Origin: UBA6022 sp036382575
GTDB lineage: Bacteria; Patescibacteriota; Saccharimonadia; Saccharimonadales; Saccharimonadaceae
Direction of reading: 5' to 3'
Assembly: GCA_036382575.1 (NCBI GenBank)
Contig: DASVHL010000003.1
Location: 1-10,594 of the forward strand
DNA: 10,594 nt
Under the pieces are notes generated by a model. That model was not told the DNA's origin and searched no databases. It saw nothing but the letters and a program-made list of their open reading frames with translations. The position numbers and the translations under genes were made by a program. Below are positions 5,254 through 10,594 of the stretch, one piece after another. Position 1 is the first letter of the stretch, and every line of letters starts with the position of its first letter.

Positions 5254-5296
5254 AAATTTCTTACTTAATCAAAATGTCTCCGCAATAAAGACTTTT

Positions 5297-5305
5297 TGTT
5301 ATGAT
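5297..5305 (+). promoter_or_regulatory. Extended -10 of the first NUDIX gene
   Basis: TGTTATGAT with TATGAT at 5300-5305, ending 10 nt before ATG 5316. It closely resembles TGATATGAT at 6376-6384. No -35 and no Shine-Dalgarno, so a leaderless or nearly leaderless mRNA is predicted. Confidence 0.5.
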
Positions 5306-5315
5306 AAATACTAAT

Positions 5316-5843
5316 ATGAATATTATCGGCACAATCACTGAAGACAGTTTCGAACGAAAGACGACACCTGAAAAATGGGCATCTTATCGCACTAGGCCAG
5401 CTGCGCGAGCTATCTTGCTTAACGAACTATCCCAAATCGCATTAATGCATGTATCGAAACATCATTACTACAAATTACCAGGTGGTGGCATAGACGAAGG
5501 TGAAAGTGCACGGGATGCGTTAGTTCGAGAACTTACCGAAGAAGTAGGGACTCAAGCAATTGATATTATTGCAGAAATCGGTCAAGTTGATGAATATCGC
5601 GACCAGTGGGAGATGAAGTCAACCCATTACGGCTTCGTTGCAAAAGTAATCGGTGAACTCAATAGTCCCGAAAGAACCGAAAAAGAAATCAATCACGGAT
5701 ATGAAACGGTCTGGGCGACAAACATTGATGAGGCGATCAGGTTGGTACAGTCTGGCAAGCCAGTCGAATACGGACAAGACTTTGAGAAGCAGCGGGAATT
5801 AACCTTCTTGGAGAATGCTAAAAGCTCTAAACTCGTCCACTAG
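5316..5843 (+). CDS. NUDIX hydrolase
   Basis: NUDIX enzymes cleave a nucleoside diphosphate linked to another group, using Mg2+ held by the Nudix box. The box is complete at about residues 57-79: GGIDEGE, then SARDALV, then RELTEEVGT, matching GX5EX7REUXEEXGU with all catalytic glutamates. The 175-aa length is normal for a single-domain member. ATG 5301 lies inside the likely -10 (TATGAT 5300-5305), so ATG 5316 is preferred. The end is convergent with a second NUDIX gene, with only 7 nt between the stop codons and no clear terminator. Together with the HIT gene nearby, this suggests nucleotide-pool sanitation or salvage, but the substrate cannot be read from sequence. If read-through RNA from upstream is cleaved by the hammerhead, this gene would gain a 107-nt leader starting at 5209 with a 5'-hydroxyl. 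Confidence 0.9.
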   Translation: MNIIGTITEDSFERKTTPEKWASYRTRPAARAILLNELSQIALMHVSKHHYYKLPGGGIDEGESARDALVRELTEEVGTQAIDIIAEIGQVDEYRDQWEMKSTHYGFVAKVIGELNSPERTEKEINHGYETVWATNIDEAIRLVQSGKPVEYGQDFEKQRELTFLENAKSSKLVH

Positions 5844-5850
5844 AGCCTAA

Positions 5851-6285
5851 TTAAGATCGTTGAGCTAGGTATGCGTCAAGAATCAATCTGTGCGCCTGCG
5901 GCAATTCTATCTGCTTAACTTCACCTACAGCCAGCCATTTATATGACTCATGCTCCCAACTTAGCTTTACCTCATCATCATCGGCGTGCGCAACGTAACC
6001 GATCATGACGTATTCGCCGCCATTTGTATGTCCGTGCGATGTCGATAGTATTTGTATATTATCAATAGACAGACCCGTTTCTTCTAGCGACTCTCGTATC
6101 GCAGCATCACGAGGGTCTTCGCCCTTATCCACACCGCCGCCCGCAAAATCCCATCCATGCGCTCGCGGAGTTTTATCTGATCGCTGCAGAAGAAGAATTT
6201 TATTATCGTCATTAATAATAATGACTTTTACGCAAAGCAAGAAATAATTATGAACTGGGACGTAATTGGGATCGTACTGACTCAT
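5851..6285 (-). CDS. NUDIX hydrolase (MutT-like)
   Basis: A 144-aa single-domain NUDIX protein. Strand 1 reads FLLCVKVIIINDDNKILLLQRS, followed by HGWDFAGGGVDKGED and the complete Nudix box (G, five residues, E, seven residues, RESLEETGL). It ends with a W-x-x-x-G-E segment typical of MutT-like folds. The size fits small NUDIX enzymes that remove damaged or non-canonical nucleotides. The frame is open upstream to 6426, but that extension overlaps the divergent gene at 6392 and shows no conserved pattern. I place the start at 6285 (MSQYDPNYVP) because a -10 like TACAAT (6299-6294 on the minus strand) ends 8 nt before it, as in the leaderless genes here. Specific substrate unknown. Confidence 0.88.
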   Translation of the reverse strand: MSQYDPNYVPVHNYFLLCVKVIIINDDNKILLLQRSDKTPRAHGWDFAGGGVDKGEDPRDAAIRESLEETGLSIDNIQILSTSHGHTNGGEYVMIGYVAHADDDEVKLSWEHESYKWLAVGEVKQIELPQAHRLILDAYLAQRS

Positions 6286-6293
6286 TAATAATA

Positions 6294-6299
6294 ATTGTA
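6294..6299 (-). promoter_or_regulatory. -10 element of the minus-strand NUDIX gene
   Basis: TACAAT on the minus strand, 8 nt before ATG 6285. No TG extension; a weak TCGAAA lies 17 nt further upstream. Confidence 0.4.
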
Positions 6300-6375
6300 T
6301 ACCTAACAAGTCAAAGTTTCGAAGTTCATCCAACAGAATGGCGATAGATGAATGATCTCTCGAAATCCTTTTGTT

Positions 6376-6384
6376 TGATATGAT
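6376..6384 (+). promoter_or_regulatory. Extended -10 of the DUF6498-like gene
   Basis: TGATATGAT with TATGAT at 6379-6384, ending 7 nt before ATG 6392; the same arrangement as at 4195 and 9081. Confidence 0.55.
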
Positions 6385-6391
6385 AATACTA

Positions 6392-7027
6392 ATGCCATTG
6401 CTTACATTCATCCTACAGATAGTCATCTACAGCGTTTTACCTTTACTCGGAGTTTTATTTCTGGGATGGGACTGGAAGCAAATCCTTATTCTTTTTTGGC
6501 TTGAAAACATCACAGTAGGCTTGATGGCTATTGTTGCTATGGCACGCACCAACGATGCCTTGGCGGGCACCGTTTCACTAAATAAAGCTTCCAGAATACG
6601 CCTAAATGGTGCTGCCGCCAAGGTTACTGGCATAGCATTTTTTGTTTTACATTATGGAATGTTTACATTCATCGACGGTATCTTCGTATTTGCGTTAACG
6701 TCAGGCGTGCTTATGACACTGAATTTATCACATGCTGAATTACCGATTGGTATTTTAGCATTACTAGGCATGTGGGCAACTGCGAGCGTCGTAAAGATAG
6801 CTGCTGCTTTCATCCAGCCCGCCCCGACGAATCCTATTGAGCAGCAAATGTTCAATCCATACAAGCGCATCATCCCCCTACATATTGCGATAGTACTTGG
6901 TGCATTCGCCATGATACTACTCGGTCTACCTTCGATTGCGGTCATTGTATTAATTGTCATAAAATTAATTTTCGACATTAAGAACTATGGATCAGAGTTA
7001 GTTACACAAAATTCAATCCAAGTTTAA
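6392..7027 (+). CDS. Polytopic membrane protein, DUF6498-like
   Basis: A 211-aa integral membrane protein with five or six hydrophobic segments: about residues 3-25, 29-50, 75-100, 118-140, 165-188 and 188-203. Family-like features are GWDWKQILILFWLENITVG near the N terminus, FFVLHYGMFTFIDGIFV in the middle, and NPYKRIIPLHIAIVLGA near the end. This matches what I know of DUF6498, whose function is undescribed. Conserved polar residues (W, E, H, H) inside membrane segments suggest a bound ligand or metal rather than a simple anchor, but this is inference. The start at ATG 6392 removes seven TTG-initiated residues that would lie over the promoter. It diverges from the minus-strand NUDIX gene, separated by 106 nt. 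Confidence 0.82.
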   Translation: MPLLTFILQIVIYSVLPLLGVLFLGWDWKQILILFWLENITVGLMAIVAMARTNDALAGTVSLNKASRIRLNGAAAKVTGIAFFVLHYGMFTFIDGIFVFALTSGVLMTLNLSHAELPIGILALLGMWATASVVKIAAAFIQPAPTNPIEQQMFNPYKRIIPLHIAIVLGAFAMILLGLPSIAVIVLIVIKLIFDIKNYGSELVTQNSIQV

Positions 7028-7067
7028 AATCTTAAAGCTTGCCAGCTGGCGGCTAAGCATATACATA

Positions 7068-7096
7068 TTGACATTATGCGATATTTGTGATAAAAT
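7068..7096 (+). promoter_or_regulatory. Strong promoter of the acidic small-protein gene
   Basis: TTGACA (7068-7073), 17-nt spacer, TAAAAT (7091-7096), extended -10 TG at 7088-7089. The TTGACATT and ATATTTGTG elements are shared with the promoters of genes B and C. Confidence 0.88.
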
Positions 7097-7101
7097 GTTA
7101 C

Positions 7102-7129
7102 TACTTTGCGAAGCGTAAGCCACAAAGTA
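7102..7129 (+). other. Leader hairpin at the predicted transcription start
   Basis: TACTTTG (7102-7108) and CAAAGTA (7123-7129) form a 7-bp stem with a 14-nt loop at the very 5' end of the predicted transcript. It includes CTTTGCGAA (7104-7112), the reverse complement of TTCGCAAAG (4693-4701) in the gene C leader. Confidence 0.45.
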
Positions 7130-7152
7130 CATTTACAATTATCTGTTGCAAG

Positions 7153-7203
7153 CAGTGGACGGAAGTAGGGTTATAACTTCTATAACTCTTCTTCCATCCA
7201 CTG
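7153..7203 (+). other. Long stem-loop in the 5' UTR of the acidic protein gene
   Basis: Bases 7153-7175 pair with 7181-7203 around the loop ACTTC: 23 positions with 20 Watson-Crick pairs, one G-T pair and two mismatches. No U-tract follows, so it is not a terminator. It lies between the promoter and the Shine-Dalgarno (7240-7245). Confidence 0.75.
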
Positions 7204-7250
7204 CAATGTATTCATAGTTCCAGATGACCCACCTACAAAAAGGAAACCAA

Positions 7251-7514
7251 ATGTGCACGAAAGATACTGAAGGTAAGCTTGTATTCTGCGAGGAGCCTGT
7301 CTACGCCACACAAGGCGGGGGATATGCAACTCGAGAAGACGGAAAAAATGTCTGGCATTCGGATATTCCAGATTTCATGATCAACGAAGGAGCGCAACTT
7401 GGCGATGAGATTCCAGAAGAATGGAGTTTTGTCGCCGTCAACCCTGCAGCACACCGTGAATCTGACGTGGAAGACGGTTTGCTGACCGTGGAAACTGAAT
7501 ACTACTGGGACTAA
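7251..7514 (+). CDS. Small acidic orphan protein
   Basis: An 87-aa soluble protein that I do not recognise. It is strongly acidic (many E and D, few K and R) and ends in TVETEYYWD. It has two cysteines near the N terminus (C2, C12), the motif GGGYATREDGKNVWHSDIP, and no membrane segment. ATG 7251 is preceded by AAGGAA (7240-7245) at good spacing; the in-frame ATG 7224 upstream has no ribosome binding site and would overlap it. The gene has a consensus-like promoter of the same class as paralogs B and C, a leader of about 150 nt with two hairpins, and another long hairpin just after its stop codon. The effort put into its RNA ends suggests a regulated or abundant product. Function unknown. Confidence 0.75.
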   Translation: MCTKDTEGKLVFCEEPVYATQGGGYATREDGKNVWHSDIPDFMINEGAQLGDEIPEEWSFVAVNPAAHRESDVEDGLLTVETEYYWD

Positions 7515-7538
7515 GTCCCTGTAACAGAGAATTGCACC

Positions 7539-7596
7539 CAGGAGGGCGCGAGTAGACTAGTCGCTCATGGCGACCATAGTTTACTCGCTCCTCCTG
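7539..7596 (+). other. Long stem-loop after the acidic protein gene
   Basis: CAGGAGG (7539-7545) pairs with CCTCCTG (7590-7596), GCGAGTA (7548-7554) with TACTCGC (7582-7588), ACTA (7556-7559) with TAGT (7577-7580), and GTCGC (7560-7564) with GCGAC (7570-7574), around loop TCATG. Bulges are small. No U-tract follows, so it is more likely an RNA end-protector or processing site than a plain intrinsic terminator. Confidence 0.75.
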
Positions 7597-7693
7597 CAGT
7601 TCCCTAAATATATTTATTGATAAGTATGTTTAGTGAACCGACAAGAATAGACTGGTATTCAAGCCTTATCCACTATGCCCATACCTATAGCAA

Positions 7694-7702
7694 TGCTATA
7701 CT
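7694..7702 (+). promoter_or_regulatory. Extended -10 of the prepilin gene
   Basis: TGCTATACT, identical to the HIT gene element, with TATACT at 7697-7702. It ends 10 nt before ATG 7713, and no Shine-Dalgarno is present. Confidence 0.5.
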
Positions 7703-7712
7703 AATACTGCTT

Positions 7713-8195
7713 ATGCTACGAGATAAACACCACCAAAATGGCTTTACTATCGTTGAACTTCTCGTCGTTATTGTCGTCATCGCTATTCTCGCCGCGATTA
7801 CTATCGTCGCTTATAACGGCATTCAGACTCGTGCCCAAATATCTACAATTCAATCAGATCTATCGGCCGCAACCAAAAAAACTGAACTGTTTAAGATCAA
7901 TAGCACTTCTTTGTCATATCCTATTAGCATGGCGGAACTTCAGACAGCAGATCTAAGTTTTAGTAAAGCAAACTATACATGGGTACTTTATTGCACAGAT
8001 ACAACCAGCTACGTCCTGGCGGCACGCATGATTAATACAACCCGCTGGTGGGTGACAGGCAATGCTAGCGGTGTCGCAGCCGAATCGACAGTGCCCGGCA
8101 CGAGCGGCAGCAGCGCAACAACCTGCACCAACCTCGGCTATCCCTCAACGACTTATGCTGGCTGGATCAAGAGTAATTCCGGCTGGAGCCTTTAA
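7713..8195 (+). CDS. Type IV prepilin-like protein
   Basis: The N terminus is a textbook type IV prepilin: a short charged leader MLRDKHHQNG, the peptidase cleavage site after G10, then FTIVELLVVIVVIAILAAIT with Glu at mature position 5. The prepilin peptidase would cut after Gly10 and methylate Phe. The hydrophobic helix spans residues 11-33, then a helical QIQTRAQISTIQSDLSAATKK stretch and a Ser/Thr-rich head of about 110 residues. The two head cysteines (about 91 and 132) could form the usual C-terminal disulfide loop. The 160-aa length is typical. The frame is open upstream to 7617, but ATG 7713 gives the proper short leader and fits the extended -10. No pilus assembly genes are in the window, so this is an isolated pilin or minor pilin, perhaps for adhesion to a host cell. 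Confidence 0.93.
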   Translation: MLRDKHHQNGFTIVELLVVIVVIAILAAITIVAYNGIQTRAQISTIQSDLSAATKKTELFKINSTSLSYPISMAELQTADLSFSKANYTWVLYCTDTTSYVLAARMINTTRWWVTGNASGVAAESTVPGTSGSSATTCTNLGYPSTTYAGWIKSNSGWSL

Positions 8196-8227
8196 AGATA
8201 TTTTGCCTTGTCTAAGGATGTCATCTA

Positions 8228-8256
8228 TTGACTTTTTTAGTTTATTATGATATTAT
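8228..8256 (+). promoter_or_regulatory. Promoter of the VanZ-like gene
   Basis: TTGACT (8228-8233), 17-nt spacer, TATTAT (8251-8256), extended -10 TG at 8248-8249. Predicted leader of about 32 nt with TTAGGA (8282-8287) 7 nt before ATG 8295. Confidence 0.8.
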
Positions 8257-8294
8257 TTTACATAGTATTGTACCTTCAATCTTAGGATTAAATC

Positions 8295-8969
8295 ATGAAC
8301 GAAGTTCCATGGGCATCATTCTCGTTCTACTACTGGATCGTGCTTGCAGGATTTCCTTTGACACTCTTTGTAGGACTGAAAAAGCTCATTAAACCAAATG
8401 ACTCGGTCGTCGCACGACCGATGGGTCTCTTGATCGTCTTTGGTTCAACCTATCCGCTCTCACTAGGCCTGAAAGGCCTGGTGATTGGCCCTGATTGGAT
8501 CAGGTGGCATCTGGGAGACTTTGGTTTCCAATTCTTCCTCTTCCTGGCCATTATCACGGTCATGAGAACGTCAATGCACCTGAACATAGGTGTCAATGGA
8601 ATGGTGCTTGAACACCGAGAAAGACTCCTGCGTTTTGGAATTTCGCATTACCGGAAAGCTTTCATTATTGGGCTTTGCATGAGCGTAGCATACGAGTTGT
8701 TTACAGGATTTGCATATGCACGATCAGGTGTTGCAAACCCGCTTGGGGCAGGAAGCTTTGACTGGTTCGATGTCGTAGTCTACGCACTCGGAGCAGCTAC
8801 TGGACTTGCTGTTATCGAGTGGATGAAACGACTCGCAAAAGCTGAAGTTTCAAACATCCACGAACTACAAGCATTGGAACTTACCAAACGACCCGCCGCA
8901 AGGCAGGCCCAGCCCAAGAGCTACCCAAAAAGGAAGCGGCACGGCAAACTTGCAGCGAGAGGAAAGTGA
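8295..8969 (+). CDS. VanZ-like integral membrane protein
   Basis: A 224-aa membrane protein with about five transmembrane segments (residues 10-28, 40-58, 76-95, 122-142, 160-180). VanZ-like features are the GDFGFQFFLF segment, YELFTG in the fourth helix (position of the family's conserved glutamate), and DWFDVVVYALGAATG near the last helix, corresponding to the D..D...N..G...G pattern. VanZ-family proteins are linked to low-level teicoplanin resistance in enterococci, but most bacterial members have unknown roles at the envelope. The C terminus is a basic cytoplasmic tail rich in K, R and P (last 30 residues), which could bind membrane lipids or RNA. The gene has its own promoter and a terminator at 9000. 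Family assignment moderate. Confidence 0.7.
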   Translation: MNEVPWASFSFYYWIVLAGFPLTLFVGLKKLIKPNDSVVARPMGLLIVFGSTYPLSLGLKGLVIGPDWIRWHLGDFGFQFFLFLAIITVMRTSMHLNIGVNGMVLEHRERLLRFGISHYRKAFIIGLCMSVAYELFTGFAYARSGVANPLGAGSFDWFDVVVYALGAATGLAVIEWMKRLAKAEVSNIHELQALELTKRPAARQAQPKSYPKRKRHGKLAARGK

Positions 8970-8999
8970 ATTAATCCTACGTTAGAAAGAAGGTGATAC

Positions 9000-9029
9000 T
9001 GGCGTCCGTAATGGGCGCCAATTTCATTG
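9000..9029 (+). terminator. Rho-independent terminator of the VanZ-like gene
   Basis: TGGCGTCC (9000-9007), loop GTAAT, GGGCGCCA (9013-9020): 8 pairs with one wobble, followed by ATTTCATT. The tail is weak in T. Confidence 0.65.
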
Positions 9030-9064
9030 TGCAGCAGTTGACTACTCGCTATATTCTAAAAGCA

Positions 9065-9073
9065 TGTTATAAT
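9065..9073 (+). promoter_or_regulatory. Extended -10 of the HExxH protein gene
   Basis: TGTTATAAT with consensus TATAAT at 9068-9073, ending 7 nt before ATG 9081. TTGACT at 9038 is 24 nt upstream, too far to act as its -35. Confidence 0.65.
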
Positions 9074-9080
9074 ATAATTA

Positions 9081-9473
9081 ATGAAACGTTTTTTGAGGAT
9101 TATTCGTAGTGCACGAAAGTACATTTTTGATGTACGCGCATTGTATGCATTGGTTGGACTTGTTATCTCGTTATTCGCGCATGAACTCGTCCATATCGTG
9201 ATACACTTTGGCGACATAGACGCAGTTCACCTCCTTCCTGATCCTGCAACAATTGTTGCTATTACCGTGGGTGCCGCCTCTGACTATGACATGAACTCTG
9301 AAGAGCTTGTGGCATACGCAGTCAGTGGGCTCGTACAGCTGATAACCATCATTGATGTTTTTGCGATACATGACAGCTATGATAGAAAAACTATCGAAAA
9401 ATCTGTCTTTAAAAACCTCGACAATTTATCGACCAGCGACAGTAAGCTTTTGCTCCAAATTATCTCGAAATAA
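9081..9473 (+). CDS. Small membrane protein with an HExxH motif
   Basis: A 130-aa protein I cannot place in a family. A basic N terminus (KRFLRIIRSARK) precedes a hydrophobic segment at about residues 20-42 that contains HELVH (34-38). This is the HExxH zinc-metalloprotease signature, and it sits inside or at the edge of the membrane as in site-2-protease-like enzymes. A second hydrophobic stretch is at about 84-98 (VSGLVQLITIIDVFAI). The protein is shorter than known intramembrane metalloproteases and I see no clear third zinc ligand motif, so the match may be chance or the protein may be a reduced form. The C-terminal 30 residues are polar. ATG 9081 is set by the 7-nt extended -10. Confident of the gene, not of any activity. 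Confidence 0.75.
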   Translation: MKRFLRIIRSARKYIFDVRALYALVGLVISLFAHELVHIVIHFGDIDAVHLLPDPATIVAITVGAASDYDMNSEELVAYAVSGLVQLITIIDVFAIHDSYDRKTIEKSVFKNLDNLSTSDSKLLLQIISK

Positions 9474-9504
9474 AACCCATATCTTTTGGCCTATGTAGAA
9501 GGTG

Positions 9505-9510
9505 TATACT
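9505..9510 (+). promoter_or_regulatory. -10 element of the DUF348/3D gene
   Basis: TATACT preceded directly by TG. The predicted start near 9517 gives an 11-nt leader before ATG 9528, without a Shine-Dalgarno. Confidence 0.4.
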
Positions 9511-9527
9511 ATGAGTAAACGTAGCGT

Positions 9528-10385
9528 ATGAAAAAGATAACAAACAAACAACGGTTGCAGCAGCTCAGGACAAAACAGTCACTACTTTTACTCAGCGTGA
9601 TTTTAGCCGTATGTTTAGTGGCGGCGTATGGAATTATTAAAATGATGGCGCCCGCACAGCCCCAACGACTCGTAAGATTTTATGACCGAGGCATCGAGCA
9701 ATCCATCCTGACAACCGCCAGTACAGTGCAGGGTGCTTTGATAGCTGCAGCAATTGAAGTTGATCCGCACGATATTGTAGAGCCCACGGCCGACACGCCT
9801 CTAACTGAATCATATGTTGATATTATTATCTATCGATCTCGGCCCGTTGCCGTGATTGATGGTGCGATACGCCAAACGATTATGACCTCCTCACAGTCGC
9901 CGAACAGCATGTTAAAAGAGGCTGGATTAAGTGAACTTGGACCTAAGGACAAAACGACGTTCAAGCAAAGTGATTTGGTGATGGGTGGTGCCCGGATAGA
10001 CCTGGTAGTATCACGTGCTGAAATAGAAAAACCAGCTCCAATTGTCTTTCAGCCAAAACCAAACGCACTAACAAGCTCAAAGGGCGCCCATGTCTATGTC
10101 GACAAGGACGGTGTTGCTCATCGTGAAACATACTATGACCTACTAATGAATGTAGTCATACGTAGCTGCGGCGTAACAAATACATATAGCATTCGTCCCG
10201 ATGGCGCAAAAGTTGACCAAGATGGCTATATCCTTGTAGCAGCAAATTTGGCCGCATATCCGCGATGTACAGTTGTTGATACCAGCATGGGCCCAGGTAA
10301 AGTCTACGACACAGGCGGCTTTGCAGTGCGACATCCGTACGGATTCGACCTGGCGACCGACTGGTCGAACAATGACGGCAGGTAG
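9528..10385 (+). CDS. YabE-like cell-wall protein (DUF348 + 3D domain)
   Basis: A 285-aa protein anchored by one N-terminal membrane helix (about 18-38) behind a basic segment, so the rest lies outside the membrane. Two DUF348-type ubiquitin-like repeats follow (about 47-105 and 105-165). The first reads VRFYDRGIEQSILTTASTVQGAL, with a DIVEP turn and VDIIIYRSRPVAV; the second reads VIDGAIRQTIMTSSQSPNSML and RIDLVVSRA. After a proline-rich linker, the C-terminal part resembles the 3D domain, with its three aspartates at 261 (YDTGG), 274 and 278 (FDLATDW). This layout is that of YabE and of Rpf-related proteins that act on peptidoglycan, probably as lytic transglycosylases. No G5 domain is seen between them. 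Family likeness is strong; catalytic activity is inferred. A hairpin at 10396 ends the gene. Confidence 0.85.
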   Translation: MKKITNKQRLQQLRTKQSLLLLSVILAVCLVAAYGIIKMMAPAQPQRLVRFYDRGIEQSILTTASTVQGALIAAAIEVDPHDIVEPTADTPLTESYVDIIIYRSRPVAVIDGAIRQTIMTSSQSPNSMLKEAGLSELGPKDKTTFKQSDLVMGGARIDLVVSRAEIEKPAPIVFQPKPNALTSSKGAHVYVDKDGVAHRETYYDLLMNVVIRSCGVTNTYSIRPDGAKVDQDGYILVAANLAAYPRCTVVDTSMGPGKVYDTGGFAVRHPYGFDLATDWSNNDGR

Positions 10386-10395
10386 TACAAAAGAA

Positions 10396-10443
10396 AACAA
10401 GCCCGTGTGCGACACCAATGAAGGTATCGAACACGGGCTTGTT
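10396..10443. terminator. Long hairpin between convergent genes
   Basis: AACAAGCCCGTGT (10396-10408) pairs perfectly with ACACGGGCTTGTT (10431-10443). The stem continues inward, with mismatches, through CGA/TCG and ACC/GGT. It lies between a plus-strand stop at 10385 and a minus-strand stop at 10459. It probably serves as a shared terminator, though the T-tract is short on both sides. Confidence 0.7.
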
Positions 10444-10458
10444 CGTTGCGCGGATTAG

Positions 10459-10594
10459 CTAGCCGACTGAGACTGACTCGGTGGCAGACAGCTCCTGAGC
10501 TTCGGCCTTGGCTTGGGCTTTCTTGTATTTTTGCGAGCTCCACACGGAAGCAGCAATGAAGATAACACCAATCAAACCGATCAGCCATTCCGGA
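10459..10594 (-). CDS. C-terminal part of a membrane-anchored protein (partial)
   Basis: On the minus strand the frame runs from the window edge to a TAG at 10461-10459 and reads PEWLIGLIGVIFIAASVWSS, then KYKKAQAKAEAQE, and ends ATESVSVG. It has one transmembrane helix followed by a charged, alanine-rich cytoplasmic helix that could be a short coiled coil. The 5' part lies outside the window. The clean helix-plus-tail pattern and the shared terminator support a real gene. A different minus-strand frame is open over the same region but overlaps the terminator and the neighbouring gene, and its translation has no sensible pattern. No family recognised. Confidence 0.65.
   Translation of the reverse strand, partial: PEWLIGLIGVIFIAASVWSSQKYKKAQAKAEAQELSATESVSVG

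Noticed and set aside
6286..6426. N-terminal extension of the minus-strand NUDIX protein
   Set aside because: It overlaps the promoter and start of the divergent gene at 6392, lacks conserved residues, and ATG 6285 fits both the -10 spacing and the usual protein length.
7224..7250. Upstream in-frame ATG 7224 for the acidic protein
   Set aside because: There is no ribosome binding site before it, while AAGGAA is well placed for ATG 7251 and lies inside the extension.
7617..7712. TTG-initiated 32-residue extension of the prepilin
   Set aside because: It would place a long hydrophobic stretch before the peptidase site. ATG 7713 gives the standard short charged leader.
9511..9531. Six-codon leader ORF (ATG AGT AAA CGT AGC GTA TGA) whose stop overlaps ATG 9528 as ATGA, suggesting translational coupling
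   Set aside because: The only -10 seen (9505-9510) would start transcription inside this ORF, near 9517, and there is no Shine-Dalgarno. The overlap is probably chance unless an upstream promoter exists.
10304..10588. 94-residue minus-strand frame at the right end
   Set aside because: It runs across the 10396-10443 hairpin into the 3' end of the cell-wall gene. The alternative frame ending at 10459 gives a clear membrane helix and charged tail.
1..10594. CRISPR array, insertion sequence or prophage module
   Set aside because: No regularly spaced direct repeats, transposase, integrase, reverse transcriptase or phage structural gene was seen on either strand.

Overview
The window looks like the chromosome of a small-genome bacterium of the Patescibacteria (CPR), most likely Candidatus Saccharibacteria. 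This is inferred, not proven. It rests on many short monocistronic genes, several small proteins I cannot place in a wide family, a minimal type IV pilin, and a short YabE-like cell-wall protein. TAA, TAG and TGA all end genes here, so the TGA-sense code of Gracilibacteria does not apply.

Layout, left to right: an MscS channel (33-959); two paralogous small genes A and B, each with its own promoter and terminator (1054-1545, 1698-2240); tRNA-Trp(CCA) with a bidirectional terminator (2356-2468); a structured non-coding stretch leading to an A/T-rich P-loop ATPase gene that looks acquired (2652-4166); a HIT-superfamily gene (4195-4611); a third paralog C (4765-5136); a complete type III hammerhead ribozyme (5203-5253); two convergent NUDIX hydrolases (5316-5843 +, 5851-6285 -); a DUF6498-like membrane protein (6392-7027); a small acidic orphan protein between two long hairpins (7251-7514); a type IV prepilin (7713-8195); a VanZ-like membrane protein (8295-8969); a small membrane protein with an HExxH motif (9081-9473); a DUF348 plus 3D-domain cell-wall protein (9528-10385); and the C-terminal end of a minus-strand membrane protein (10459-10594).

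Two kinds of gene start are visible. Genes A, B, C, the acidic orphan and the VanZ-like gene have -35/-10 promoters with exact 17-bp spacers, a 5' UTR and a Shine-Dalgarno sequence. MscS, HIT, DUF6498-like and HExxH genes have only an extended -10 (TGnTAnnnT) ending exactly 7 bases before the ATG, so their mRNAs should be leaderless. The two NUDIX genes and the pilin are close variants with 8-10 bases. This rule also decides several start codons.

The strongest finding is the hammerhead ribozyme: every core nucleotide and all three stems are present, in the 3' region of gene C. Next is a pattern shared by paralogs A, B and C. Each has a 9-10 nt leader segment complementary to a segment after its own stop codon, and two flanking pairs covary between A and B. 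In C the 3' segment sits directly upstream of the ribozyme, so ribozyme cleavage would leave it at the mRNA 3' end. The proposal is a family of small-protein mRNAs whose 5' and 3' ends pair, with the 3' end made by a terminator in A and B and by a self-cleaving RNA in C.
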